A DNA stretch of 64,000 nucleotides from Bacteroidetes bacterium HGW-Bacteroidetes-5. Its GTDB lineage: Bacteria; Bacteroidota; Bacteroidia; Bacteroidales; UBA932. A program made the position numbers and the translations under genes. The notes below the pieces were generated by a model. That model was not told the DNA's origin and did no database searches. It saw only the letters and a program-made list of their open reading frames with translations. Positions within the stretch are counted from its first letter, which is position 1. Every line of letters begins with the position of its first letter. This document shows positions 35,922-44,926 of this stretch, piece after piece. Location: contig PHDC01000001.1 in the NCBI GenBank assembly GCA_002842515.1, forward strand, positions 1,922,001-1,986,000. Reading direction: 5' to 3'.

Positions 35922-37928
35922 TCAAAGCGGGTGTGTAAAGAAGAATCTTGCCCCGTTTGTATAGTCAGAATCAATCCAAATTTTCCCTCCAAGACGGGCA
36001 ATAATCTGTTTGGAGATTGCCAGCCCCAGGCCGGCACCCTGTTTGAAGTTGTTTAATTTGCCGAATCTTTCAAACAGAAGCTTATGCTGCTCTTTTGGGA
36101 TTCCGGAACCGGTATCAGTTACCGAAAACAGAAGATGGCTCTTATCTTTTGTTACAACCTCGTATTTTAATATTATGGAACCTCTGTCTGTGAATTTGTT
36201 TGCATTTGTGAGCAAATTTAGAAGAACCTGAGAGAGTCTGTGCGAGTCTGTACGAATAATAATATCTTTCATTCCCGGTTCGAACCTGTACTCTACATCA
36301 TCTTTACGGAGATGGGAAATTGTCGCAAGCACCTGTTCGCAAATTGCATTTAGGTCTGTCTCTTTAAAGACAAAGTTAAGCTTTCCTGTCTCAAGCCCGG
36401 AGAAGTCGAGAATATCGGTAATTAGTGTGAGCAACAGTTTTGAGTTCTGAGTAATAACACTACTCATATCTTTTCTCTCCTGGCCGGAAAACTCCTCCTC
36501 TGTGAGCAAATTGGAAAAACCGACAATAGCATTGAGAGGGGTCCTTATCTCGTGACTCATATTTGCCAGAAAGGCAGATTTTAACCGATCGCTCTCCTCT
36601 GCTCTCTCTTTTGCCTCCTTCAGCAATGAGCTGTTCTCCTCAAGCCTTTTTCTAAGTCTCTTATTGCGGCCATAAAGAATATAGAATGTTATTATTAGAA
36701 TTATAAGAATAAAAGTGACACCCGAGATTCCATAGATATATCTCTTGTACTTCTCAATTCGGGGGTCAGTCGCATTTATAATATTACTCTGGGGAGGTAG
36801 CCTGTAATCTTTGATTGCAAGGTTGTCAAGTTTCTTTCTGTCAAACTGATAGAGCCCTCCGGTGGCTACAAACCGTACAGAGTCTTTATCCCCTCTGTAA
36901 AACGCTTTTATCTGGGTCACAATTGTGTGAGCATCTGTTCTGTAAACAGGAATAAAGCCTCCGATTGCCACACTTCCAATGCCGGCTCCGGAGATAGAAA
37001 AAACAGGCAGATTAGGATTTTCCGAAAGCAGCTCTTCCAGAGAGTTGCCAAGGTAGTATTGACCATCTTTATTCACCCTCCAGGTTGCAATTATCATCGC
37101 ACTGTTCTCGGGGAGATCCCTTACAATCTCTTTCATATGAGGCAAATAGTGCTCCCGGCTATCTAAAAATGAGTAATTTATGCTGGGCATAGAAGGGATA
37201 TTCTTTTTGAAAAGCGCCTTGAGAGAAACGCCCCCATAGGTATTGTCTGTGAGCAGTACAATGTTTTTTGTATCAGGGTAGAGAGATAATATAAGTTCCA
37301 CCGTTTTATACGGGACATAAACATTCACTACCCCTCCGGCGTATGCTTTACTCCGGAGTTTTCTGCACATATTGACCCATTCCGGATCCCAGTCCGGGCC
37401 AATTTTTTCCTCCGGAAGGTCTATTCCGTTGGTACTTACAAAAGCTCCCATTATCGGAACATTTTGGGGCAGATTCTCCTGAGAAGAGATTGCGCTCCAG
37501 GCCTCCTGTCCGATTACAATTATTGCCTTTACACTCTTTTTTTGGTACAAAAGAAGCAATTTTGAAATCTTATCTTTCCAAAGATGTGCCTCATCGTTAA
37601 AATTCTTAGCTCCAAGATCCTCCACAAGAATCATAAAATTCTCCTTGTAAGATTTTTTCATCTCTGTCTCAAAGTCCGAAATAAAGTCCATTGTCCTTTT
37701 TGTGTCCGGATTAAATGAGGATATCATTAAAAAAACATGTGCAGATGATGAGTTCTCGATGTCTGTATCTGAGGTGTATTTTAAGCAGTGATTAACGCTG
37801 TCTTGTTGAGCCGGTAAAAACTTGTAAGGCAAGAAGATAAACAATAAAAGCAGAGCCGACCACCTAAATAAAATGGTTGGCAAAGAGTTTGATGAGAATG
37901 GTATTTTCCTGGAAAGAAGCTGACTCAT
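35922..37928 (-). CDS. Sensor histidine kinase with ABC-substrate-binding-like sensor domain
   Basis: Inner-membrane sensor kinase of 668 residues. An N-terminal hydrophobic segment (about 19-40) precedes a 340-residue periplasmic domain that resembles the ABC_sub_bind type of periplasmic binding protein (KAIIVIGQEAWSAI, NIVLLTDNTYGG, VFSISGAGIGSVAIGGF). A second transmembrane helix (400-419) and short coiled coil lead to HisKA with phospho-acceptor His459 (NMSHEIRTPLNAIVGF) and HATPase (NLLTNANKFTDRG, DTGSGIP, GLGLAIS). There is no receiver domain and no response regulator gene nearby. A TATCTTTA -7-like sequence lies just upstream (37941-37934, minus strand). Confidence 0.92.
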   Translation of the reverse strand: MSQLLSRKIPFSSNSLPTILFRWSALLLLFIFLPYKFLPAQQDSVNHCLKYTSDTDIENSSSAHVFLMISSFNPDTKRTMDFISDFETEMKKSYKENFMILVEDLGAKNFNDEAHLWKDKISKLLLLYQKKSVKAIIVIGQEAWSAISSQENLPQNVPIMGAFVSTNGIDLPEEKIGPDWDPEWVNMCRKLRSKAYAGGVVNVYVPYKTVELILSLYPDTKNIVLLTDNTYGGVSLKALFKKNIPSMPSINYSFLDSREHYLPHMKEIVRDLPENSAMIIATWRVNKDGQYYLGNSLEELLSENPNLPVFSISGAGIGSVAIGGFIPVYRTDAHTIVTQIKAFYRGDKDSVRFVATGGLYQFDRKKLDNLAIKDYRLPPQSNIINATDPRIEKYKRYIYGISGVTFILIILIITFYILYGRNKRLRKRLEENSSLLKEAKERAEESDRLKSAFLANMSHEIRTPLNAIVGFSNLLTEEEFSGQERKDMSSVITQNSKLLLTLITDILDFSGLETGKLNFVFKETDLNAICEQVLATISHLRKDDVEYRFEPGMKDIIIRTDSHRLSQVLLNLLTNANKFTDRGSIILKYEVVTKDKSHLLFSVTDTGSGIPKEQHKLLFERFGKLNNFKQGAGLGLAISKQIIARLGGKIWIDSDYTNGARFFFTHPL

Positions 37929-37970
37929 ATCGGTAAAGATAAGTAAAATTCTTTTATCTTATTCCGCCTC

Positions 37971-38969
37971 TCAACGACGCTTTGACAATGAAAAGCTTAT
38001 GAGAGAGATTGCACCGCATATGATCATTGTAAGCGCCTGTGATTCGTGAGAAATTGTGGCAAATATAACTCCGGTAGTTTGGGCAATTCCATAAATAGAA
38101 GCCAGTGCCAGAGAGATAATAAAGTGATAGGCACCTATACCACCCTGAACCGGAATGACCCAGCCAAAACCACCGATTACTGTGAGAAAGAGCGCATCTA
38201 CAGCAGTGAGCCCCTCAACTGCAGGGAATGCAAGAATGGTTGTATAGCTCATAAGCCAGTAGCAGAACCATATAGTTGCGGTATAAAGTAAAAATAACCA
38301 CTTTTGAGGCATTCGGAATCCGGACATAACCCCTGAGATAACCCCTTTGGCAATATCTGTGATTTTGCGAAATATCGGGTGCCTCTCACGAAAACGGTAG
38401 ATGATATAGAGAAAAACAACAAAAGAGACAATGATTGCAGCTGCTACCCAGGTCAGATTTGCGGAGAGCTTGTTATCTAGTGTTCCAACAATCTCTTTAT
38501 TAATAAAATTGCCGAATTTTTTCCATTCAAGCACTATTACGGCAAGTGTTATTGTGCCCAGAGATAGAAGATCTACGCTCCTCTCCAGCACAACGGTTCC
38601 GGCTACAGTTTCAAATGGCAGCCCCGTCTTTTTTGTAATAACGCCGCACCTGGCAAACTCCCCGGCACGAGGCACGGCAAAATTTGTTATGTACCCGATA
38701 TTGACTCCGTCCCAGGCGTCTCTCCTCTTTATTCTAAAACCAAGGGGAAGCATAATGAGTCTCCATCTTAAAGCACGAAGCCAGAATACAAATATGCTCA
38801 CCAACATAGAGACAGCAATCCATCTGAAATCTGTACTCAGCAACCCGGCTTTAAAATCGCTCCAGTGTACCCCCTTGAAGGATACCCAGAGTAAAATGCC
38901 TGCTACTGCTAAAAGAATAAAATACTTCAGGGCAGAGTAAACTCTTTTTAAGATGGATCTGTTTTGCAT
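37971..38969 (-). CDS. Lysylphosphatidylglycerol synthase TM-region (flippase-like) membrane protein
   Basis: Integral membrane protein of 332 residues with about eight hydrophobic helices (e.g. YFILLAVAGILLWVSF, WIAVSMLVSIFVFWLRALRW). Family motifs are GYITNFAVPRAGEFARCGVI and VLERSVDLLSLG, followed by the GGFGWVIPVQGGIGAYHF segment, matching the LPG_synthase_TM (formerly UPF0104) family of lipid-flippase-like proteins. The catalytic domain of true MprF is absent, so lipid transport rather than lysyl transfer is likely. The start ATG overlaps the panD stop by one base (TAATG), but I know of no functional link with pantothenate synthesis. Confidence 0.88.
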   Translation of the reverse strand: MQNRSILKRVYSALKYFILLAVAGILLWVSFKGVHWSDFKAGLLSTDFRWIAVSMLVSIFVFWLRALRWRLIMLPLGFRIKRRDAWDGVNIGYITNFAVPRAGEFARCGVITKKTGLPFETVAGTVVLERSVDLLSLGTITLAVIVLEWKKFGNFINKEIVGTLDNKLSANLTWVAAAIIVSFVVFLYIIYRFRERHPIFRKITDIAKGVISGVMSGFRMPQKWLFLLYTATIWFCYWLMSYTTILAFPAVEGLTAVDALFLTVIGGFGWVIPVQGGIGAYHFIISLALASIYGIAQTTGVIFATISHESQALTMIICGAISLISFSLSKRR

Positions 38970-39319
38970 TAAACAAGTTTATTGGTATTTGAATCCGGGA
39001 AGATGACCGAGGGTTTAAACCCGGCTGCCTCTTCGGGGCTCATCAATGCATATGCCATTATTATAACAAGATCTCCGGGAGAAAATTTATGAGCTGCGGC
39101 ACCGTTGATTCCTATTTTACCACTTCCTCTCACTCCGTTTATAACATAAGTCTCAATTCTCTCTCCGTTATTTATGTTTACAATAGAGACCTTCTCATTT
39201 GGGAAAAGCCCTGCCGCCTCTATAAGATCCTGGTCAATTGTTACACTGCCAATGTAATTAAGATTAGCTTCAGTTACACGGGCTCTGTGAATTTTGGACT
39301 TCATTATCTCCAATTGCAT
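38969..39319 (-). CDS. panD: Aspartate 1-decarboxylase
   Basis: Pyruvoyl enzyme that makes beta-alanine from aspartate for pantothenate. The 116-residue proenzyme begins [18 protein letters not shown]; the self-cleavage site is Gly24-Ser25 in YIGSVTID, the same numbering as in E. coli when this ATG is used, which supports the start. [20 protein letters not shown] completes the family pattern. It is 12 bp behind panC on the same strand. Confidence 0.97.
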   Translation of the reverse strand: MQLEIMKSKIHRARVTEANLNYIGSVTIDQDLIEAAGLFPNEKVSIVNINNGERIETYVINGVRGSGKIGINGAAAHKFSPGDLVIIMAYALMSPEEAAGFKPSVIFPDSNTNKLV

Positions 39320-39331
39320 CTCACTTCAGTT

Positions 39332-40207
39332 TTATAATGTCTGCTTCAATTTAATATTGTCTATAAGTCTCACCGGATCTACATTTACAGCAACACATAA
39401 CTGTATATCCCTTGCATCTTCCCAATTTTGAACAAGCTGCAAAGTTAGGGAATTTACAACTTCTGCATACTCTGTTTTCAATAATGGGTGCGAATTTATC
39501 TCCTCCTCTACCCAACGAGAGAGCATTACGGGGGTGATAACCTCTTTACTGCCGGGCAAAATTTGTGCCGATGCTATCTCCTGAGCCTTTTTAAGGGTTT
39601 TGTAGATGTGTGGAGCAGCCTCTCTCTGCTTTGCGTTAAGGAGCATATTCCTTGAACTCATTGCAAGGCCGTCACTCTCTCTTACTGTCGGGCAGGATAT
39701 TATCTCGATCGGGTAGTTTAGCTCCCCGGTAAAAAATCGAATTATGGAGAGTTGCTGGAAATCTTTCTCCCCAAAGAGAGCGTATGTCGGTTTTACAATA
39801 TCAAAAAGGAGAGTCACCACCTGGGCTACCCCCTTAAAGTGCCCGGGCCTGCGAGGTCCCTCTCCGGTTAAATCCAGCCCTCCAAGAGAGATGCTTCTGG
39901 TATCATCTCCGGGATATATATCTTTAACAGAGGGGATAAATACTAGTGAGGCACCTGCCTCCCTAAGCTTTTTGCAATCCTCTTCTACAGTGCGGGGATA
40001 AACGGCCAGGTCGCCGGGATTGTTGAATTGGGTAGGGTTTACAAAGATGCTCACTATTACTGTGTCCGATATGGTAAGGGCCTTCTCTACCAGAGATATA
40101 TGTCCTTTGTGTAAAGCCCCCATTGTGGGTACAAAGCCGATCTTGTAATTATTTGGAATTAAAGAGAGTGCTTGTTGAAAATCGGCCAATGAGTAACAGA
40201 TTGTCAT
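39332..40207 (-). CDS. panC: Pantothenate synthetase (pantoate-beta-alanine ligase)
   Basis: Joins pantoate and beta-alanine with ATP to form pantothenate. The 291-residue protein shows the nucleotidyltransferase HIGH-like motif in VPTMGALHKGHISLV, then SIFVNPTQFNNPGDLAVYPR, FGEKDFQQLSIIR and SDGLAMSSRNMLL, all characteristic. First gene of panC-panD-flippase; a TAGGTTTG -7 element lies 18 bp upstream. panB is not in the window. Confidence 0.97.
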   Translation of the reverse strand: MTICYSLADFQQALSLIPNNYKIGFVPTMGALHKGHISLVEKALTISDTVIVSIFVNPTQFNNPGDLAVYPRTVEEDCKKLREAGASLVFIPSVKDIYPGDDTRSISLGGLDLTGEGPRRPGHFKGVAQVVTLLFDIVKPTYALFGEKDFQQLSIIRFFTGELNYPIEIISCPTVRESDGLAMSSRNMLLNAKQREAAPHIYKTLKKAQEIASAQILPGSKEVITPVMLSRWVEEEINSHPLLKTEYAEVVNSLTLQLVQNWEDARDIQLCVAVNVDPVRLIDNIKLKQTL

Positions 40208-40224
40208 CTATTTTAAAATTTTTG

Positions 40225-40232
40225 CAAACCTA
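40225..40232 (-). promoter_or_regulatory. -7 element of the panC promoter
   Basis: TAGGTTTG on the minus strand (40232-40225) matches TAnnTTTG exactly, 18 bp before the panC start. No clear -33 TTTG was found. Confidence 0.5.
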
Positions 40233-40256
40233 CAAAAAAATAAGAACTTTGTGCCT

Positions 40257-40973
40257 ATGAAAAAGATCAAGAGTATTGGAATATTAGGAGGAATGGGGCC
40301 TGAAGCCACTCTACACCTCTTTAACCTTATCATAAAAAACACTCCCGCCTCAAAAGATCAGGACCATATTCCGGTAATTATATACAACAATCCTCTTATC
40401 CCGGACAGAACTATGCACATAGTTTATAATGAGGAGTCTCCTCTGCCGTTACTAATAGAGGGTGCGCAAAAGTTAGAGAGGGTCGGGGCAGATATGATTC
40501 TGATAGCCTGCAATACAGCTCACTACTATATTAAAGAGATTGAACCGCATATTTCAATACCTATTCTGGATATGATCGCCCTTACCTCGCTATTTATATC
40601 CGGCAAAAGAGATGCAGGTATTACCGGGAGAATCAAGGTCGGAATATTGGCCACAACCGGAACGATAAACACATCCCTCTACCAGAGAAGCCTTCTTGAG
40701 TATGACATTGAACCTGTTATACCCACACCCCGGGAGCAGCAGGAGTTGGTGATGGAGGCTGTTTACGGTAAAAAGGGGATCAAGGCAGGGTTTAAAAGGG
40801 CACCTAAACAGCTGATTATAAAAGCCGCAAAACTGCTTATTGAGAGGGGGGCAGATGTTATTATTGCAGGTTGTACAGAGATTCCTATAGTACTTCGGGG
40901 GTCAGATATAGAGGCAGTGCTGGTCAACTCTATGGAGGTGCTGGCAAAAGAGGCCGTTAAAAGAGCAAAATAA
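40257..40973 (+). CDS. Aspartate/glutamate racemase-family protein
   Basis: Cytoplasmic cofactor-independent racemase of the aspartate racemase family, 238 residues from the ATG at 40257 (a GTG two codons earlier is also open). N-terminal IGILGGMGPEATLHLFNLII is the family signature. Two catalytic cysteines are visible in LIACNTAHYY and IAGCTEIPIVL. It may supply D-aspartate or D-glutamate for the cell wall; the aspartate-type N terminus (GGMGPEAT) favours aspartate. It is followed after 16 bp by the adenosine kinase-like gene. Confidence 0.92.
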   Translation: MKKIKSIGILGGMGPEATLHLFNLIIKNTPASKDQDHIPVIIYNNPLIPDRTMHIVYNEESPLPLLIEGAQKLERVGADMILIACNTAHYYIKEIEPHISIPILDMIALTSLFISGKRDAGITGRIKVGILATTGTINTSLYQRSLLEYDIEPVIPTPREQQELVMEAVYGKKGIKAGFKRAPKQLIIKAAKLLIERGADVIIAGCTEIPIVLRGSDIEAVLVNSMEVLAKEAVKRAK

Positions 40974-40989
40974 TTAAATTATATAATCC

Positions 40990-41982
40990 GTGAAATCAAT
41001 TTTAGGAATAGGGAACGCCCTGACAGATATACTTGCAGTCCTTGAGGATGATACGCTTCTGGATTTTTATCATCTGCCAAAGGGTAGTATGCAGCACGTA
41101 GACCGTGAGACCGGAGAGAAGATTTGGCAAACACTTAAGCCGATGGGTGTGCAGTATGTAGCAGGCGGCTCTGCCGCAAACACAATAACGGCTACCGCTG
41201 TGCTGGGTATGCCCTCAACATTTATCGGCAAAGTGGGTGACGACGAACTTGGCTCACTCTTTAAGTCAGATCTGGCACGAAACGGAATTAAATCTACACT
41301 TCTTAAAGGTACGGCAGCCTCCGGAAGAGCAATGGTATTTATCACCGCACCAAATGCAGAGAGAACTTTTGCAGTGTATCTGGGTGCGGCTATAGAGCTG
41401 GGCCCCGAAGATCTTACTCCTGAGCATTTTAAGGGGTATGACTATTTTCACATTGAGGGATATCTTGTTCAGAATCAAGACTTGGTTCGCCGAGCAGTGG
41501 AGCTGGCCAGGGAGGCCGGGATGATTATCTCAATTGATATGGCAAGCTACAATGTGGTTGAGAGCAACGATGCCTTTCTGCACGATATCATAGCGAAATA
41601 TGTAGATATAGTATTTGCGAATGAAACTGAGGCTCAGGTTTTTGCAAAGAAACCTCCGCGTGAGGCTCTTGACGAGATTGCGAAGATTTGCAAAATTGCA
41701 GTGGTAAAGATAGGAAAAGATGGCTCTATGATTAAAAGCGGAGATGAGTATCACTACATAGAGGCGTGGCCTGCAGATACAATAGATGCAACAGGGGCGG
41801 GCGATACCTATGCAGCAGGTTTCCTCTTTGCCCACGCACACGGTCTCTCACTAAAGGAGTGTGGAGATGTAGGTTCAATAGTGGCAGCAAAGGTTGTTGA
41901 GGTTATAGGCCCAAAAATTGATATTCCCCGCTGGAAACTGGCAAAGCAGGAGATTCGCGAGCACACAGGGCTTCTAAAGTAG
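40990..41982 (+). CDS. PfkB-family kinase, adenosine kinase-like
   Basis: Ribokinase-fold sugar/nucleoside kinase of 330 residues, starting at GTG 40990. Substrate-binding AGGSAANTITATAVLG and GKVGDDELG and the catalytic DATGAGDTYAAGF (base Asp272) are intact. The overall pattern, including GNALTDILA at the N terminus, is closest to bacterial adenosine kinase-like members. Substrate (adenosine versus other nucleoside or sugar) is inferred. It is convergent with the deoxynucleoside kinase gene; a 7-bp hairpin (41982-42001) spans both stop codons. Confidence 0.88.
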   Translation: MKSILGIGNALTDILAVLEDDTLLDFYHLPKGSMQHVDRETGEKIWQTLKPMGVQYVAGGSAANTITATAVLGMPSTFIGKVGDDELGSLFKSDLARNGIKSTLLKGTAASGRAMVFITAPNAERTFAVYLGAAIELGPEDLTPEHFKGYDYFHIEGYLVQNQDLVRRAVELAREAGMIISIDMASYNVVESNDAFLHDIIAKYVDIVFANETEAQVFAKKPPREALDEIAKICKIAVVKIGKDGSMIKSGDEYHYIEAWPADTIDATGAGDTYAAGFLFAHAHGLSLKECGDVGSIVAAKVVEVIGPKIDIPRWKLAKQEIREHTGLLK

Positions 41983-42001
41983 GTTGTTAACTAGAACAAC
42001 C
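41982..42001. terminator. Short hairpin between convergent kinase genes
   Basis: GGTTGTT (41982-41988) pairs with AACAACC (41995-42001). Both flanking stop codons fall in or next to it. No T-run, so termination is uncertain. Confidence 0.35.
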
Positions 42002-42605
42002 CGTAGAGTTGAGCATCAATACGGTCAATAACAAGGCTCAGATCCTCCTGACGGTCTTCATACTTTACGTCGTCTACATCCACGATAAGAATTTTGCCGT
42101 CTTTATACTCCGATATCCACTTCTCATATCTTTCGTTTAAACCCGAGAGGTAGTCAATACGGATTCCGCTTTCGTAATCACGCCCTCTTTTGTGAATCTG
42201 AGAGACCAGGTTTGGAATAGAGGACCTGAGGTAGATAAGAAGATCCGGCCCTTTGACAAGTGAGAGCATAAGGTTAAAGAGGGAGTTGTAATTCTCAAAA
42301 TCACGAGTACTCATAAGCCCCATACTGTGCAGATTTGGTGCAAATATTCTGGCATCTTCGTATATAGTCCTGTCCTGAATGACGCTGGTACTCTCTCTCT
42401 GGATGTCAACAATACCTTTAAAGCGCTCCTTGAGAAAATAGATCTGCAGATTAAAACTCCACCTCTGCATATCGTTATAGAAATCTGAAAGGTATGGGTT
42501 ATTCTCCACCTCTTCGTATTTGGCTTCCCAGTTATAATGTTTTGAAAGTAATTTTGTTAGAGTGGTCTTTCCACTACCTATATTTCCTGCTATTGCGATA
42601 TGCAT
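41991..42605 (-). CDS. Deoxynucleoside kinase
   Basis: Salvage kinase phosphorylating deoxynucleosides, 204 residues from the ATG at 42605 (the frame continues upstream to 42635, but MHIAIAGNIGSGKTTLTKLL is the conserved start). P-loop GNIGSGKTT, EEVENNPYLSDFYND, RWSFNLQIYFLKERF and the DRTIYEDARIF segment (DRS-like, catalytic) match the dGK/dAK-type family. The nearby PfkB-type kinase and the nucleoside kinase at 47762 make three nucleoside-salvage candidates within 9 kb. Confidence 0.93.
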   Translation of the reverse strand: MHIAIAGNIGSGKTTLTKLLSKHYNWEAKYEEVENNPYLSDFYNDMQRWSFNLQIYFLKERFKGIVDIQRESTSVIQDRTIYEDARIFAPNLHSMGLMSTRDFENYNSLFNLMLSLVKGPDLLIYLRSSIPNLVSQIHKRGRDYESGIRIDYLSGLNERYEKWISEYKDGKILIVDVDDVKYEDRQEDLSLVIDRIDAQLYGLF

Positions 42606-42667
42606 AATAATAAATTTTTGTCTCGATACAAGCATCTGCTCTCTGCAAAATTACTAAAAGATTTTCT

Positions 42668-42675
42668 TAATTTTG
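42668..42675 (+). promoter_or_regulatory. -7 element of the pcm promoter
   Basis: TAATTTTG matches TAnnTTTG exactly and ends 4 bp before the ATG at 42680, predicting a leaderless or nearly leaderless transcript, as at 14913-14920. Confidence 0.55.
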
Positions 42676-42679
42676 CCAC

Positions 42680-43330
42680 ATGTTAGACACTTTACAACAC
42701 AAAGGACGGCGTAAACAGCTTTTAGCACAACTTTCGGCCAAATTCGATTTCGACCCCAAGGTTATTGATGCAATGTACAAGGTTCCCCGGCATATTTTTG
42801 TCGAGTATGGGCTGGACCACCTTGCATATCTGGATAAACCGCTGCCTATCGGGGCAAAGCAGACGATATCACAACCCTACACTGTGGCGATGCAGACCCA
42901 TCTGCTTAACGAAAAGGTGAGCAAGTTCGAAAAAGTACTGGAGATTGGTACAGGATGTGCATACCAGACAGCAGTTCTTGCTCAGATGGGAATGAGGGTT
43001 TACAGTATAGAGAGGCAGCGCTCACTATATATGCTGGGACAAAAAAACCTTACCCGGCTTGAGTACCACACTCCGCTTCTCTTCTTTGGGGATGGATTTG
43101 CCGGGTTACCCCAATTTGCCCCCTTCAAAGGAATTCTAATAACCTGCGGAGCTCCTGAGATTCCCAACGAGCTTTTAAGGCAGCTTGCAATAGGTGGGAG
43201 GATGGTGATACCGATTGGTACCGGAACCCAGAGAATGGTTGTAATTGACAGGGTTTCAGAAAAAGATTTTACCAGAAGTGAACACGGAGACTATAAGTTT
43301 GTTCCGATGTTAAGCGGAACGGAAGATTAA
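42680..43330 (+). CDS. pcm: Protein-L-isoaspartate O-methyltransferase
   Basis: SAM-dependent repair enzyme that methylates L-isoaspartyl residues in damaged proteins. The 216-residue protein has QTISQPYTVAMQTHLL (substrate loop), SAM-binding motif VLEIGTGCAYQTAVLAQMG, VYSIERQ, and the post-motif GGRMVIPIGTGTQRM. Length is normal. It starts next to an exact -7 element. The MBL hydrolase gene follows 21 bp later. Confidence 0.95.
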   Translation: MLDTLQHKGRRKQLLAQLSAKFDFDPKVIDAMYKVPRHIFVEYGLDHLAYLDKPLPIGAKQTISQPYTVAMQTHLLNEKVSKFEKVLEIGTGCAYQTAVLAQMGMRVYSIERQRSLYMLGQKNLTRLEYHTPLLFFGDGFAGLPQFAPFKGILITCGAPEIPNELLRQLAIGGRMVIPIGTGTQRMVVIDRVSEKDFTRSEHGDYKFVPMLSGTED

Positions 43331-43331
43331 T

Positions 43332-43352
43332 ATGATTAAAACATTTTATTGA
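43332..43352 (+). other. Six-codon upstream ORF made by a 17-bp duplication
   Basis: ATG 43332 encodes M-I-K-T-F-Y and stops at TGA 43350-43352, whose last base is the A of the downstream gene's ATG (43352). The 17-bp segment 43334-43350 recurs at 43360-43376 inside the gene, so the small ORF looks like a duplicated gene start. Confidence 0.5.
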
Positions 43353-43996
43353 TGATACAGATTAAAACATTTTATTTTAACGATTTGAGAGAGTGCACCT
43401 ATATCTTGTGGGACCAAACAGGGGAGTGTGTAATTGTAGATCCCGGATGTTACAGTGCAAACGAGAAGGAGAGACTGGAAAAATTTATCATCGAACAGGG
43501 TTTGAAACCTGTTATGCTCCTCAATACCCACGGTCATTTCGACCACATTATGGGAAATGCATATGTGGCTTCAAAATGGAATATCAAAACCTATATTCAC
43601 CCGGAAGATAAGCTTCATCTTGAGAGAGCTCTGCATTACAGCGATATGTTCGGATACAAAATTGAGCAACCACCGCTGGATACAATAGATCTCAACGAGG
43701 GAGATATTCTCAGCTTTGGAGAGTCTCACCTTAAGGTGATTCATACACCGGGACATACAAGGGGCGGCGTATCATTTTATAGTGAAGAGGATAAGTTTGT
43801 TATAACAGGCGATGCTCTATTTGCCGGCAGTATAGGGAGGACAGATCTTCCCGGTGGTGACTATGACCAGCTTATGGAGAGTCTTTTAGGAAAGATTATA
43901 AAGCTTGGTGATGACTACACTGTTTATCCGGGTCACGGCCCTGTAACCACAATAGAAAAAGAGATAAGCTCAAATCCATTTCTTCGCTACGAATAA
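43352..43996 (+). CDS. MBL-fold metallo-hydrolase (glyoxalase II-like)
   Basis: Metallo-beta-lactamase-fold hydrolase of 214 residues, start ATG 43352. Zinc motif NTHGHFDHIMGN (HxHxDH), later HTPGHTRGGV, ITGDALFAGSIGRTDLPGGD and VYPGHGPVTTI are complete. The pattern resembles the small YcbL-type glyoxalase II subgroup, lacking the C-terminal helical domain of classical GloB. Thioester hydrolysis, for example of S-lactoyl thiols, is likely but the substrate is not certain. Confidence 0.92.
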   Translation: MIQIKTFYFNDLRECTYILWDQTGECVIVDPGCYSANEKERLEKFIIEQGLKPVMLLNTHGHFDHIMGNAYVASKWNIKTYIHPEDKLHLERALHYSDMFGYKIEQPPLDTIDLNEGDILSFGESHLKVIHTPGHTRGGVSFYSEEDKFVITGDALFAGSIGRTDLPGGDYDQLMESLLGKIIKLGDDYTVYPGHGPVTTIEKEISSNPFLRYE

Positions 43997-44004
43997 TAAC
44001 AGCT

Positions 44005-44922
44005 ATGACAAATATTTTTAAAATCAGATTCCTCGTTGTATTTATTCCGCTGCTATCCTACTGTACCAATGTAGATTCCAGTAACTTAACCGTTTTTGCC
44101 AATGACTCTACTTTTACACAGGATATAAAGATTCCCCCTGTGCCAAAGGCGGTTTCTTTTGCAGATGAGCAGGTTCCGCTTCACTATTTTGATATACGAG
44201 AGTCACTCTCAAGAGAGATTACCAGCCTGAGCTATTTCCACGGTACAATGATTTACATAATGCAGCTGGATAACAGATATGGCAGTATTATTAAAGATAT
44301 TTTAAAGCAGGAGGGTATCCCGGAAGATTTTTACTACCTGTGTATTGCCGAGAGTATGCTTCAGCCGCTGGTCTCGCCCGCCAATGCCGCAGGTTACTGG
44401 CAATTTCTTGCAGGAACAGCAAGGGAGTACGGCCTTATTGTAGATAATGAGGTGGACGAAAGATATCACATAGAGAAATCTACCCGGGCAGCAGCAGCCT
44501 ACTTTAAGAAGGCATACGCAGAGTTCGGTACCTGGACAATGGCAGCAGCATCTTACAACACAGGCTTCACCAACGTAAGGTACAGGATATCCAAACAGAG
44601 CAACAACAGCTATTTCGACACACAATTTGTTGAGGAGACCGGCAGATATGTCTTCCGGGCACTGGCATTTAAAATTATTCTGAACGATCGTGCCAGGTAC
44701 GGGTTTAACCTAAACAAGGAGGATCTCTACCCTCCTCTGGAGTATTACGAAGTTGAGGTAAAGGGGGCTGTAGAGAACTGGTCTGACTTTGCCGCAAAGC
44801 ACGATACAAACTTCAAGCTTCTCAAGATGTATAACCAGTGGATACGGGCCAACAACCTGACCAATAAACAGAACAGGGTCTATACTGTGAAGTTGCCAAA
44901 AAAAGGATTCAGGGAGCGATAA
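44005..44922 (+). CDS. Lytic transglycosylase lipoprotein (SLT domain)
   Basis: Peptidoglycan-cleaving membrane-bound lytic transglycosylase, 305 residues. Signal peptide with lipobox LLSYC (Cys20). The SLT domain contains the catalytic Glu116 in YYLCIAESMLQPLV, then NAAGYWQFLAGTAREYGL, and AAASYNTGFTNVRYR. There is no LysM domain, unlike long MltD forms. It lies between the MBL gene (8 bp) and uvrA (4 bp) on the same strand. Confidence 0.92.
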   Translation: MTNIFKIRFLVVFIPLLSYCTNVDSSNLTVFANDSTFTQDIKIPPVPKAVSFADEQVPLHYFDIRESLSREITSLSYFHGTMIYIMQLDNRYGSIIKDILKQEGIPEDFYYLCIAESMLQPLVSPANAAGYWQFLAGTAREYGLIVDNEVDERYHIEKSTRAAAAYFKKAYAEFGTWTMAAASYNTGFTNVRYRISKQSNNSYFDTQFVEETGRYVFRALAFKIILNDRARYGFNLNKEDLYPPLEYYEVEVKGAVENWSDFAAKHDTNFKLLKMYNQWIRANNLTNKQNRVYTVKLPKKGFRER

Positions 44923-44926
44923 TAAT

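Noticed and set aside
35912-36037. N-terminal extension of rlmF
   Set aside because: It lies inside the 3' end of the sensor kinase gene, whose HATPase motifs are clear; GTG 35911 is preferred.
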